A stretch of 64,000 nt of DNA from Eopsaltria australis (lineage: Eukaryota > Chordata > Aves > Passeriformes > Petroicidae): the NCBI GenBank assembly GCA_034509425.1, contig JAVTVJ010000438.1:930001-994000 (forward strand). Direction: 5' to 3'. A model generated the notes under the pieces. That model worked only from the letters and a program-made list of their open reading frames with translations. It ran no database searches and was not told the origin of the DNA. Of this stretch, positions 24,401-34,790 are shown in pieces. The position numbers and the translations under genes were made by a program. Numbering within the stretch: the first letter of the stretch is position 1; each line of letters starts with the position of its first letter.

Positions 24401-27400
24401 TAATGCTTCTCAGGCCAACTTTAACTTAATCAGAGGTGTTATATATTCATATGCAAGGATAACATACTAAACAGGAGGAGGCTTAAGGGAATTAAATCAA
24501 TTTCTTGTAACTGTCAGAGGAAGTGGAACACCAGTTCCCTGTGTCTCTTTGGAAATCCCACCTTTGTGCAGAAAGAAGCTGCTTGTCCTAATGCAATTAT
24601 TTTCTTGTATATATATTTCTTCATGAAGCTCTTTTTCACTTCCTTCACACTCATTCTGACTCCTCCTTCAATATCTCCTCTTTCAGAGCAAGAATTCTCT
24701 TATCACCCTGCCTAGCTGTCCACATTGGGCTTTTCATCCCCATTTTTCCTGTTTTTCTACTCAGGAAAGTACAAATCAGTCCTACAAAAGGGATTAACAT
24801 CTTGGGGACAGGACTTGTCCCTTCAAATGAGAAAGGAGAAGGCACTCTAGAGGGACAATACATCCTTTTGTCTTAAGCTGGTTATCCTCTTGCCAGTATC
24901 CTGTTAGATGACTCCTTTTTGCTTTAATATATCAAGTGCCAATAAATATCTTTGTTCTGGTGCTTTCTGGGTCAGTAGATTAATGAGCCTCCTGCTGCAG
25001 AGGCTATAATCTATCAGAGCCAGGCAGTAGAGTGGCTATATATTAACAGTTGGATAGACCAATAGATAAATACTTATTCTGGGCAGCTGTGCCAACAACT
25101 GCAGCAACCTCAGCTGAAATCAGACTCTTCTCCTGGCATAGACATAGCTGGCATAGGTGCCATGATGTAAATATCCATGCTGGGAGTGAAATTGCTTCCT
25201 GCTTGGCTGTAATAGCAGAGAAATCAGGAGAATGAAGAAGCTGGAGCAGGTCAGTGGCACCAGGCATGATCTGGACCAGCCACCACCAGGTGGAACTTGT
25301 AGATGAGCTGTGCCCCAACCTGCTCCACACTCATCCCGTGTTTAGCCAAATTCTGAGCTGGCATAAGGATGCAAAGACAATTCATTCCTCCTGCAGGAGG
25401 TCTGTGAGGCTCTGCCCTGATGGAGAGATGAGAACTAGTGAAGCTATGAGCCCAGCACCTGCAATACTTCTCAGGAGCAGCTCTGCCTCTTTTGAGAAGG
25501 GCACAGAATTTTCTTTGGATACTGGCTGTAGATTCAGATGAGTGCAAGTGTAGGGGTACCGCATTAACAAAAGAATCATTCCCAATCACAGAGGAACCTG
25601 TACGTTTTTATTTGTGCTTCACACTCCTCTTGGCACTTACTTGCTGTCAGGAAGGTCAACAACTGTGTGGAAGAGGGACCCAATTACAGGCACAATTTCA
25701 GGCAAGCTGTTCTCTCTCCTCTCCTTCCGAGCAGGGTGGGATGCAGACAGACTCCGTGCCTGTGCTTCTTCCAGGCTCACCAGTTTCATTGGCAGGGAGG
25801 CCGAGGGGAGGGTCAAGCTTTTCACAACTGATGCGCTCTCTGAAAAACAAGAAAATACATTCCAGCCTGGGGTGAGGAGAGACGAGAGCAAGAGCTTCAT
25901 GACTTTATTTGACTGGCACATCTCCTGCGGAGGGGGGAAAGAAGTGGCACGTGCAGTGAGAAAGGCTTTTTGTCAGATAAGCCTTTCAGCTCCCCAGCAA
26001 CCTTATCCATTTGAGTACATTCCCAGCAGGGGCCACGCTTGCCAGCCAAAGGCTGTGCTCTGTGGATTTGCTTCCTCTGCTGTAGATGCTTCTGTGTAAA
26101 GGAGGTGTCTCTGAAAACCACCAGGATTCACACATTCCCTTTTCTCCTCCCTCACTCCCTTCCTCCATCCCACCCCACCCCACCCTCCCCCAATTTTTAA
26201 GCCATTCAGTCCCTGATCCAAATTTGGTGCCTACTTCTTTCTCTCAGTTCCACATCTTCCTCCTTGTCTTTTTCCAGGATAGGGGATTGTTCTAAAAACC
26301 AGCATTACTTTAACTTTCTAATCCATTTCAGTGCCATAGAAAGCAGTGTCTCTGATAGCCCAGGGAACTGAAAGTGTCTGTTTATGAGGGCAGTGGCAAA
26401 GCTATGTTAAGGTAAAGATGGGCAGAATGAGCTGACACAGGGCTGCAAAGCAGAAAGGCAGATACTCCCTCTGTTCTCAAGGTATCACAAGTCTTTCAAG
26501 TGTGTAAAACAGAAAGGTGCATATTTCTGCAATTATGAGAGGTCACCGTGGATCCATGCCTTCTCACTTCCCAGCCAGTAAAACCATCACTAAACAGCAA
26601 AATCAGCATCTCTGAAAACTATTGATGTCCCAGGAAAAAATAAATCTCTTATAAAATGTCCTCAGGAACAAGATGTAAGTTTTTGGAACACAATATTAAT
26701 TTTTTTCCCAGGAGTTCCTGGGAGTGTGACCTCTGACTTGGGTGGAAATAGTGGCTGCAGGGCAGGTATTGTTGGTATGAGGAATTGTAACTGGGGGAAC
26801 CTGAGAGAAGAGCTGAGACTGTGGCTGATAGACTTAGAGAGAAGCTTAGACCAAGACTGAGAATCAATCAGGTGGTCTTCCTTTTGTGGAAAGAGTTCAA
26901 CCACATGAGATCATGCAAAAGATGAGATGTAAGGCAACCTGAGAAAACACTGGAGGCTAGTATTCAAAAAGAAAATGTTGAAGATAGGGATAAAAAGGCA
27001 GGAGTAATGAGGTATTGGTGTCAAGGTGTCTTTGGGGAAGTCTGTTAGATAGCAAGGGTTACTGTGCTTGTAATATTAGTTGAAGGGAGAGCTGAACTAC
27101 ATAGCAAGTGACACAGGAAGTGGCTCATGGAGGTTGCTACCAATGTTCTCTGCAGAGCTGGCTTTCCTGTTGTTGTTGAAGATCTGATCCACGTGGTTCA
27201 GGATGAACTCGATCACCAGTTGCTGCACTCGCACCTCCAGGAAAGCTGCATCCCCATTGCAGCCAACTGCCTCAATCTCCTTTGACCTGCATGAGGAAAG
27301 AGGGGTACCAGTAGTGAGCATTGCCACACACAGCCTCTGGCCAGGACAGACCAGATTTCTTCCTGCAAGCAAGGCAGCAGGGATGATTTCCCCACTCTTG

Positions 27401-30400
27401 CTGTACCTCTTGCTCTCCTTCCCTCACAGGCCCTCATCCTCTCTGTCTTTTCACTCTTTTAAAAATTGTTTTCCCTGTTTTCTTTGCCACCTCTGTTACT
27501 TCCTTTCCTGAATGTGTTATTTTCCCCACATGGCTTTTACATTCTTCAGCAGGTAAAACTGACTTTCAAGTTCCATTCTCCTCTCCTTTTTCCTATTTTA
27601 GCTATTTCAAGGCTGGGCCTGAAAGACAACACAGGAGCCTTCAAATGCTGTTCTAGATCTCTACTCAATGCTTCAATCATCTCTCTGTGAAATCCCTTAG
27701 ACCCTGCTCAGGTCTTCCCCGTGCCAATTTCTTCAATACTTTGCTGTGTGTCCCAACAGTCTCTTCTCTGCCCACCCTGTGCTCCCATATTCTCAGTCTT
27801 GCTCTCAGCAAAGAAACATTCCTTATCTTGACATGCCGAAGTGTTGCTGAAGAAATTATCTTTGGGCAATGGATCCTTTGTAAAGTTAATGACTGGTGTG
27901 TTAGATAACAGCTTGGGGCATTGCCAAGAGGATAACCCTGTAAGGAGACTGCAGTTGCATTGCTTGCTCCTTTTTTTTCCCCCTCCCTGGGACTTGTACT
28001 TATGAAAGATTGTAAAGGGAAACAGACTTCATTTTTTTTGACGAAGACTGATGCTAGAATGAAAATGTCTCAGTAGTAAAGGCCCAATTTATGATATTCA
28101 ATAGAGTCAACACTTGATTCATTTTCAGAACCTGCTCTGCGATTTTTGTGATTTAGAAGGTGAAGATAACTCTTTAGAGCACACTTTTCAGGCCTGTACC
28201 TCTCTGGCCAATGTCCTCTGCAGCCCAGGGCTCCCCCCACCAGTTCTGCCACCACCCCTCACCTGCCCATTGCAGTCCTTGACTCTCCCTGCATAGTTCA
28301 TTCCTCTAAATGCAGGGGTATTGGATGGATGGAAAGGGAATTTTGACAAAATACAAAATTTTTTTTTTTCCCCAGATGCTATTTTTCCTTGTTCTGCTTA
28401 GCTCTACAACATAGCAGCCAAACCTCTGCCTGCATCTAATCCTGGCTTCTTCACAGCGGAGTGCCAGGCATAATAAACATGAAAAACTAGCTGGCGGTCT
28501 TGAGATCTGACACTGGCTGCCATTCCAAGCCCAGCAAGCTCATCTCACTTTTGCACAAGCAGATCTGGGAACAGGTCTGTAGTATTATTGCCCTGTTTCT
28601 CTCCCTTCTGATCCTTGCTGTCTCACTGTCCTGCTGCAGAAGCACTGGCACCATTAAAAATGTCATTAACATTCCCAAGTGATGAGTTAAGTTCTCATTT
28701 CTAAATCTATGCTCAACTTGCAAATAACAACTGTATTTTTAATAAGAAACACACAAACCCACAAGCTTCCTTGGACGCTGGCAGTCAAACCTTAGATTAT
28801 TCAACCTGGAAGAAAAGCTGTTTGCTCTGCTATGCTCTTCCCTTTAGTTGTTCAGCTTTTCTCTGTCTTTGCATTTCCCTCAGGTGATGGGTTTTCAGGC
28901 TCAGATGCTGTCACTCTCCTTGGAGCTCAGCATGGTGCTCTGGATTAGAGGAATCTCTACTGTACCTGAGGAGATTTGGAGCCCACACCAAGGCCAGGTT
29001 TCGGGTGTGCATGTTGGTCATGTTGCTGAAGGAGGCCAGGTGAGTCAGGTGCTTGATCAGGTATTCCAACGTTCTGCAGTGGTTTCACACAAAGAGAGAA
29101 AAATCTGTCACGTTACCTGCTGGGACAGCAAGGCTCAGAGCCAGCCCTGTCGCCTCCCCAGGTGTCTGCAATGGCACAAGGGACCCCATGGGGCAGAGGA
29201 GACACAGCACCAGCATTTGCGTGGGATGGCAGTGAACACTTGTGCTCTGGTGGGGACCAAGGGTGGAGCATGAACCAAACCATCCTTAGCATGATGGGAG
29301 CAAAGAAGACAGGAGACGGGTGGAAGAGGGAGCGGGGTGCTACAAAGGCTGAGCTCAGCTCTTGCTCAAGCACCTCCAGCAGATCATCTTCTCCCTACCA
29401 CACCCAGACACTGGCCAAGGGTGCCACAGTGGTCATACCTGGGGGAGGAGGATGGTAAGACTGCGGCAGGGAGATCTTGTTCTGTCTCTAACAAGGGTTT
29501 GTTCAATGATATTTAAATGCCAGATAAATTGTTGCCAGATTTGGAAACGGTGAGTCAGCTTTTGGAAATTGATTTCTGGAAATGAATCCTGGAGCTATTT
29601 CAGGCAATATTCCCTGATGAGGGTGAGGTCACCACGCTGATCCTCAGCACCTCTGTGGACACATTCTTACCTGTAATGTGACGGTGGGAGCTCCTGGATG
29701 ACATTTTGAATTCGTGCCAGCTGCTCGTCCTCAGGGAAGCGTGACACTGCTTCCTGCAGGGATACAAGGAAACAGTACACCCTGGCAATGGACTCAGGGG
29801 AAAAGGAAGAGGGTCACACAAGACACCCTGTCTCAGAGGGAATGCTCTCTTGTTACCCTACAGAGCTACTGGAAGGAGAAGTTTCTTTGTGTCCTCTGCA
29901 GTTATTCCATGTCTCAGCACACCATCCCCAGACATTCACATATGGTGGTCAGTATTTATGGGAGAGGGGAATTCAAAGGACTTAGACCTTCAGTTACAAA
30001 TTACAGGGGGTTTTTTGCCTTGTGTTGGTTTGTTTTGTTTTGCTCTGCTTTTTGTTGGGGTTTTTTTTTGTTCTTTTCCTTTTCTTTAACTTGGGCAATG
30101 ATGGGTGAAATAGAGAGGGGAAAGAGAGAAGTGAAAATAATGGAAAAAGTAAAAAGCAATGACACCCCCTAAAAATAATCTGTAAAAAATAAAACATGTT
30201 TTTCAAGCTCTGTGTTATGAGAATACCTTGAATATACATGTTCCATATTCTTCAAAATAAGCAATATTTTGACTGTCATAAGAACATAGCCGAGGGGATT
30301 GTTTGTGTGTGTTTGCATCTTTTATGATGGAAGAAGCCTTAGCAGAATCCTTGTCCAGCAGATATTAGTAAGTTCTTATATTCAGGGTTAGACAGAATCA

Positions 30401-33400
30401 AGGTTATACATCTCAGTCTTGAGCAAATCTCTACAGACCAAGAGCTCAGAGAGCCATGATAAGCTTTTGTCAGCATTCCTGGGAGTTCACTGCATTGGTA
30501 TTCATCTGTTCAGCTATTCCCTTTCAATATATGTGCTGGGGGGAGGACAAGCCACCAGCCAGCTCAAACAGTGCACGACTGTCTGGGAACCTCCCACCCA
30601 CCCGACTGCCACTGGAGTTTGGAGCGAGTTCAAAGGAAGATGCTGCGACCCACGCTGCCAGCACAGGCTTTGCCTCCAGACAGATGTCAGCACTGCCAGG
30701 GAAGGGAAGAAAGGGAACAACCCTTCCCAAGCCACCCATCGCTTAAACATCATGAACCTGAAACTACCAGCCACTGCTAGAGAAGCATCTTCTTGCAGCA
30801 GTCACTACAGCACCCACCATGATGCTGCTGCCACTGCTGGTTTTGTCACTGCCCTTTTCCTTGCAGATCACTTCTCATCTACAACCACCAGCAAACCAAA
30901 TACAACCAGAGAAGTGATGGCAGACCAAAACAAGTGAGCTCACTAGTTAGGTATATATGAGATGCACATGTGTTTGTTTTGTTCAAATTAAAGACAGGTT
31001 AATTCCTTCTAATGATTTTACACATAGCTACAGCTCTCCTCAAAAAAAAAAAAAAAAGCATTTGATTTCAACTAGATTGCACACAATATTTTCTCCCCCA
31101 GTGCACATTTTCATTCCCATATTCAACCTTCCAGGTCTCAAAGACCTAATGATTAGACAGCAAGTGAATACCAGCTTCTCTGAGGTCATGACCTGTTCAG
31201 TCCTCCGAGCCACATGTCTGACCCATACGATCTGTTCCTTTGAAATCTGAGGAGCCCTCTGAAACTGCAGATTACAGCAGCAGAATACAGAATTCAAGGA
31301 AGAACCAATAATTCCATTTATTGCATATCTGTTCCTCATGGTATGAATTTATGTCATTTAGGACTTTTTTTTACTGCACTAATGATTCTGGGAGTGCACA
31401 GTTCACAAGCCCTGGGTAACAAGTGGAATAAAGTCCAGAGAGAGAAGGTAGGCTTGGCTTCCTAGAGCTGATTAGTTCTGAGGGAATACCTGGTCCCTCT
31501 ATGCCCAGGCTAGAAGAAGCCAAGCAGAGTCAACTAATCTGTCCTGAGAAACAAGCATCCATCACTAGGACACAAGATGGCAAACATCTGGTAAAAATTT
31601 ACAGCCTATGAGGTCATGACCAGGATGTTACACCTGTGAACTTGACATAGTGATGACCAAAAGGCCAGCCCCTCCCTAGTCATTAAGAATTTAACTTTCC
31701 TTAGACAGAAATCTCTGAATCACTGTGGTGACTCAAAGTGCAGCCTATCCCAACCAGACAGCTCTGGCTCAGTCAGGCTGGGATTAGCATGTGTTCTTTA
31801 TTCCTACCAGCACTCGTCTGCTGAGGTACAGCTGCCACTGTTCCCTGCTCAGACACCCCACGCACACACACACTCCTAGTGGGTTTTCTGCTCCTTGGGG
31901 AATTGGTCTTTTTTCTTTCTTTCCTCCTGGTATCTGACTGTGCTTCCTGTCAGCTGGGTTACCAATTATAAATCCCTACTGAGCAGCTTACATGAAGAAT
32001 GGATTTTGTGGCTAAGTGGACAAACTGAAAAGCCAGAAATTAAAAAAAAACAAAGCTTTTAGGTCAATCCAAAGCGATAACATTTTGAGGAAACAAATTT
32101 AGAAAACAACTGTTCAAGGTTGACCAAAAAGTATCACACTCAAACATTAGTTACAGAAATTATAATTTAAATTTGGAACTATTTAACCCTTTTCTGAAAG
32201 ACATTTTATGTATATTAGATGTGTTGATGTAATGTTGAAACATTTCCTTTAGAAAGTACTTGTAAAAGAAACACTCAGACAGTTACAGAAATGTTTTCCC
32301 TTTTGTTTTTGAATCAAGCTATTTACCAAATGGATCTACTGAAAATCTGCAAGTCATCATCCCAAAACTGCACTTTTCAGCAAACATTCTTTCCTAAAAA
32401 AAAGTTTCCATCTAAATCTTCATGTTTCCTTTAGAGCATTTTTTCTTTCATAAATCAGTAGTGATAGCCAGGAAGACACCAGCCAAATAGCTTCAACAAG
32501 AATGAGACTCATCAGTTACAGTGAAGGGTTGAATGATACCCTGTATTTTCAAGATCCTATTCATCCAGACTGTCTCCAGCAATCCTACCCGATATCCTCA
32601 GAATCCTTATATCCTGAGGGTACAGGTCAATTTTTCAAAACTGCTCAGGATTTTCCTTGAAGATTTGACTATACATTACCTTGAAACAAAACCAATCTTA
32701 CTTAAAATTTGGCACTGGAAGAGCAAGACACCTAACATTATTGCAGGTCTGTCAGGCAGCTCTTGCACTGATGTCTCTTCCCAGAGCAGGCAACAGGGAG
32801 TCTTTGGAGAGCATCTCCTTGTGAGGACCCCGTGGATCTCTCTCAGTGCCTCCTGTGCCACAGCAGTGTTACTTGGAAGTGCCTGATTCAGGATAGAGGC
32901 AACTCAGACAGCAACACCTGATTTTGCAGAACTTCTTCTCAGCAACATCTGACATTTTGGCAACGGCTGTCGCCTCCTCCTCCCAACAAATGGGAAAGAG
33001 TAGGATGACAGAAATTCTTAACAAAGGACGGATGTTTCTAACACTGAGAAAACAATCTTTCCCATCCCCCACATCAGTTATCTTAAGAAGTTGGCGAATT
33101 CTTTTAGCTGGAAGTGCATACCTTCAGCATGCAAGATTTCAGCCTCAGTGATGGGATTTAAATTTGTTGGTGTCATAAAAAACTGAAAGTGGATTTAGAG
33201 TGCTAAGAAACAGGCAGCTTTAATAACAACCATAGCTTGCTGTGCTACCTTTTAATAAAATATTATCTGTTATCAAAATTAACCAAGTCTCTTAAAAATT
33301 GAGGCTTTGTGATCTTATATTTCTGCTCCCCCGCAGTCTGCTCCTAAGCTTCAACTGTATCCACGTATAATCTATGGCTGTTTTCCAGGATCAAGTAACT

Positions 33401-34790
33401 ACTCTTTGAATTGTAATCTCTATAAACAAAGTTAGAGATTTCTGCTTGGCCAGTTGCCACTTTCCTCTGCCATTTGTATTTATAATGTGATCATGATGGA
33501 CCTGATATGCCATATCTGGCATAGCCAGTATCCTCATGTACACTCCTACAAACAGTATGAAAAATGTGACAGATGCAAAAAGGCTGATGCTTTACACATG
33601 GGCTGGGCAATCAGTTTGTGCAGGTGTCAGGGACAGCTGGAGGAACAGGGATGAGGAAACCACACCCTTGCGACTATGATCACAAGCCCCAGGTAACCCA
33701 GAAGACTCTCAGTGGTGGACAGTAATAAGGAAAAGAAAGATAATTAGTATTGCTGGAAGGAGGTGCACAATGGGGAGAAAGAGAGGCAGTGGGGAAGCAA
33801 TGCAGGGGAAAAATTAGCAAGATGAAGGGGAGGAAACAGCAGACAAACTGAGAGAAATAAACATGAAATGGTGAAAAGAAACATGGACAGGGAAAGAGAG
33901 CCAACATGAGATGAGAAGGGAAGAGCACTGCAAAGTGTTTATATGGACAGATGCAGCAGGAGCCAGGACATTGGAGTGAATCCCAAACAGCTGTCATGGA
34001 GGAATCTGCAGCACATCCACACTGCTGGAGAGAAACAAGAACAGCCAAGGGTCTCACCGTGAATTTCTTGTAGAGCTCATAAGTGAGGAGAGGGTTGGGC
34101 AGTTCCCTGAAGTACAGCTTGCAGAGTGACCCCACGCAGTGGATGTCCTGGAGGTAAACTTCCCTTGTCAGATCTGGGCATTGGTCAGAAACAAACTCTT
34201 GCCTGGAACAACATGGAAACATAACAACATGGGTGAATAAGAGCTGTATCAGGCCAGTACTCCACCCTAAGTACTCATTTACAGCTAGAGAAAAAAACAA
34301 AGGGTAGAACAGAGGTGTCTCTGCAGGCTGGCCCAGATTGTGTCCTAAGTTCAGGCACTGAGGTTTTAGTCTCCATTATCCTAAAACAGGGAGTGGACCT
34401 CAAACTGATACAAAGAGATTGCTTTGTCTCAAAGTGAGAGAGAGCAACTCAGCATTTGTGCTGAGACTCTCCATGCCATTCCCACTAACAGATGCAGAGA
34501 AAGATACAGGGCTTTTTGGGCTAATCCCTAAAATGTTGTCTTTCCTTGCTACCAACTTCAAAGATAGTTTATCTTCTGCATCAGTGTGGAGCTCTGTTGG
34601 CCACAGTCTGTACCTGAGGGACTAACACCAAAAAGGTACTGAGCCATGTCCCTGAATCCCTCTGACACTCAAACACATTGCCCTTACCGCAGCTTCTGTA
34701 TGTTGGATGTCACTCCTGAGAGCCGGTAGATCCCATCCACGATGCCATGAGTCTCAATGAACTCTGCACAGCTCTTCAGCACGTAAGGGA
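15972..34790 (-). CDS. ARHGAP31: Rho GTPase-activating protein 31 (CdGAP), exons 2-12; exon 1 outside window
   Basis: Minus-strand CDS in transcript order: 34790-34688, 34202-34058, 29753-29671, 29073-28966, 27286-27141, 25839-25641, 23863-23739, 21348-21289, 20453-19833, 19633-19326, 18428-15972. All junctions are AG/GT and all phases agree, giving about 1451 residues. With about 34 more from exon 1 the protein would be near 1485; human is 1444. CdGAP speeds GTP hydrolysis by Rac1 and Cdc42 and acts in cell spreading, migration and adhesion. The RhoGAP domain fills the first five exons here (roughly residues 1-180): arginine finger in GIYRLSG, LYFRELPNPLL, and the conserved asparagine in LVWAPNLL. 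The rest is largely disordered, Ser/Pro/Glu-rich, with conserved islands: KKWKSIFNLGRSGS, RKALNISEPFAVSVPLRV, RRNSAPVSVSAVRTSF, QSLILFSPPFPIMD and the tail SVILDGRSGRQIE. RRNSAP and RPSSLN resemble 14-3-3 sites. In humans, truncations of the C-terminal region cause Adams-Oliver syndrome. Confidence 0.97.
18429..19325 (-). other. ARHGAP31: ARHGAP31 intron 11
   Basis: About 0.9 kb between confirmed exons. No exon, RNA gene or repeat recognised. Confidence 0.88.
19326..19633 (-). CDS. ARHGAP31: ARHGAP31 exon 11
   Basis: Acceptor GATGCAG and donor GTAAGG on the minus strand. Length is 308 bases; it completes a split Gly codon and ends in phase 0. It encodes an acidic, Ser/Gln-rich disordered segment (SHPEELV, EQSPTLEQ, SRPRDV). 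It matches mammalian sequence weakly, so the call rests on splice signals, phase and position. Confidence 0.85.
19833..20453 (-). CDS. ARHGAP31: ARHGAP31 exon 10
   Basis: Acceptor CTCTAG and donor GTAAAT on the minus strand. Length is 621 bases. Conserved islands: RSVTTGGFFVPTK, TGSSYDLSKE, PPEQLKVFRVAED, RKALNISEPFAVSVPLRVSA, STNSTPCRGPSKE and SLSSLEELSS. In human CdGAP the same blocks occur in the same order just after the MDSLCS segment. Confidence 0.95.
20454..21288 (-). other. ARHGAP31: ARHGAP31 intron 9
   Basis: 0.8 kb, holding an antisense CR1 3' end at about 21020-21219. The rest shows nothing recognisable. Confidence 0.88.
21020..21219 (+). mobile_element. CR1 LINE 3' end (truncated)
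   Basis: The plus strand shows the usual CR1 end: a degraded block like TGGAAGTGTTCAAGAC, then CCCTTCCAACCC and the terminal ATTCTGTGATTCTGTG. About 200 bases remain, 5'-truncated as most CR1 copies are. It lies antisense to ARHGAP31, ending about 70 bases from the exon 9 donor. Its 5' limit is approximate. Confidence 0.9.
21289..21348 (-). CDS. ARHGAP31: ARHGAP31 exon 9 (micro-exon)
   Basis: Only 60 bases: acceptor CCACAG, donor GTGAGA on the minus strand. It reads KATIRPAKSMDSLCSLPVE, nearly identical to the human segment. Both partial codons join correctly to exons 8 and 10. Confidence 0.95.
21349..23738 (-). other. ARHGAP31: ARHGAP31 intron 8
   Basis: 2.4 kb with no exon or transposon recognised. 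A short imperfect duplication lies at 22202-22249. Confidence 0.85.
22202..22249. repeat. Short imperfect tandem duplication, period about 29 bp
   Basis: GCTACTTTTTACATT occurs at 22202 and again at 22231 with similar flanking bases (CTCCA / TCCTG before, TATA / CATA after). Two copies only. Confidence 0.7.
23739..23863 (-). CDS. ARHGAP31: ARHGAP31 exon 8
   Basis: Acceptor TTCCAG, donor GTAAGA on the minus strand. The 125 bases encode RKLSTKSKKWKSIFNLGRSG and SKSKLSRNGSVFVR, the strongly conserved basic segment after the RhoGAP domain. At the exon 8/9 join the bird sequence appears one residue shorter than human. Confidence 0.95.
23864..25640 (-). other. ARHGAP31: ARHGAP31 intron 7
   Basis: 1.8 kb. 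No exon, RNA gene or transposon recognised. Confidence 0.85.
25641..25839 (-). CDS. ARHGAP31: ARHGAP31 exon 7
   Basis: Acceptor TTTTCAG, donor GTAAGT on the minus strand. The 199 bases contain VKSLTLPSASLPMKLVSLEE, RSLSASHPARKERRENSLPE and GSLFHTVVDLPDS, matching mammalian CdGAP closely. Confidence 0.96.
25840..27140 (-). other. ARHGAP31: ARHGAP31 intron 6
   Basis: 1.3 kb. The notable content is a run of C tracts at 26169-26191, which reads as G tracts in the transcript. Nothing else recognised. Confidence 0.85.
26169..26191 (-). other. G-quadruplex-forming motif (five G runs)
   Basis: On the minus strand this reads as runs of 5, 3, 4, 4 and 3 G separated by single bases. That fits the standard G3+N1-7 consensus with very short loops. 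It sits on the coding strand of an ARHGAP31 intron, so it would also be present in pre-mRNA. Confidence 0.8.
27141..27286 (-). CDS. ARHGAP31: ARHGAP31 exon 6: end of RhoGAP domain
   Basis: Acceptor ATGCAG, donor GTAGCA on the minus strand. The 146 bases encode SKEIEAVGCNGDAAFLEVRV and VIEFILNHVDQIFNN, the last RhoGAP helices, then a variable tail (RKASSAENI) that differs from human. Confidence 0.95.
27287..28965 (-). other. ARHGAP31: ARHGAP31 intron 5
   Basis: 1.7 kb with T-rich stretches but no recognised exon, RNA gene or transposon. Confidence 0.85.
28966..29073 (-). CDS. ARHGAP31: ARHGAP31 exon 5: RhoGAP core
   Basis: Acceptor CTGCAG, donor GTACAG on the minus strand. The 108 bases encode TLEYLIKHLTHLASFS and MHTRNLALVWAPNLLR. 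The asparagine in APNLL is the conserved RhoGAP residue that helps stabilise the transition state. Confidence 0.97.
29074..29670 (-). other. ARHGAP31: ARHGAP31 intron 4
   Basis: 0.6 kb, nothing recognised. Confidence 0.88.
29671..29753 (-). CDS. ARHGAP31: ARHGAP31 exon 4: RhoGAP domain
   Basis: Acceptor CCTGCAG, donor GTAAGA on the minus strand. The 83 bases encode EAVSRFPEDEQLARIQ and NVIQELPPSHY, matching the mammalian segment with a few changes. Confidence 0.96.
30004..30088. repeat. T-rich (TTTTG)n-like low-complexity stretch
   Basis: Plus strand is dominated by TTTTG, TTTG and T runs. No adjoining element body was recognised. Confidence 0.75.
31041..31057. repeat. Poly(A) run
   Basis: Uninterrupted A tract of about 16 bases, with no transposon recognised upstream. 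Confidence 0.8.
34058..34202 (-). CDS. ARHGAP31: ARHGAP31 exon 3: RhoGAP domain
   Basis: Acceptor TTCCAG, donor GTGAGA on the minus strand. The 145 bases encode QEFVSDQCPDLTREVYLQD, IHCVGSLCKLYFRELPNPLL and TYELYKKFT. It is almost identical to human CdGAP; the ORF beyond the donor is intron. Confidence 0.98.
34203..34687 (-). other. ARHGAP31: ARHGAP31 intron 2
   Basis: 0.5 kb, nothing recognised. Confidence 0.88.
34688..34790 (-). CDS. ARHGAP31: ARHGAP31 exon 2: start of RhoGAP domain with arginine finger
   Basis: Acceptor CTTGTAG, donor GTAAGG on the minus strand. The 103 bases encode PYVLKSCAEFIETHGIVDG then IYRLSGVTSNIQKLR. The Arg of GIYRLSG is the catalytic arginine finger. The exon starts with two bases of a Val codon, so an upstream exon ending in G must supply the N-terminus. 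No matching exon was found up to 64000. Confidence 0.97.

Larger units (their letters stand above)
29754..34057 (-). other. ARHGAP31: ARHGAP31 intron 3
   Basis: 4.3 kb. It holds T-rich low-complexity sequence at about 30004-30088 and an A run at about 31041-31057. No exon, RNA gene or recognisable transposon body; the longer frames near 30.4-30.9 kb look like chance. Confidence 0.85.

Noticed and set aside
28780..28830. Possible CR1 fragment (TTATTCAACCTGGAAGAAAAG)
   Set aside because: Only about 25 bases resemble CR1 and no flanking landmarks follow, so it cannot be separated from chance.
33680..34057. Long continuation of the exon 3 frame past FT on the minus strand
   Set aside because: A clear GTGAGA donor ends the exon at 34058, and the rest is Phe/Pro/Cys-rich intron translation.
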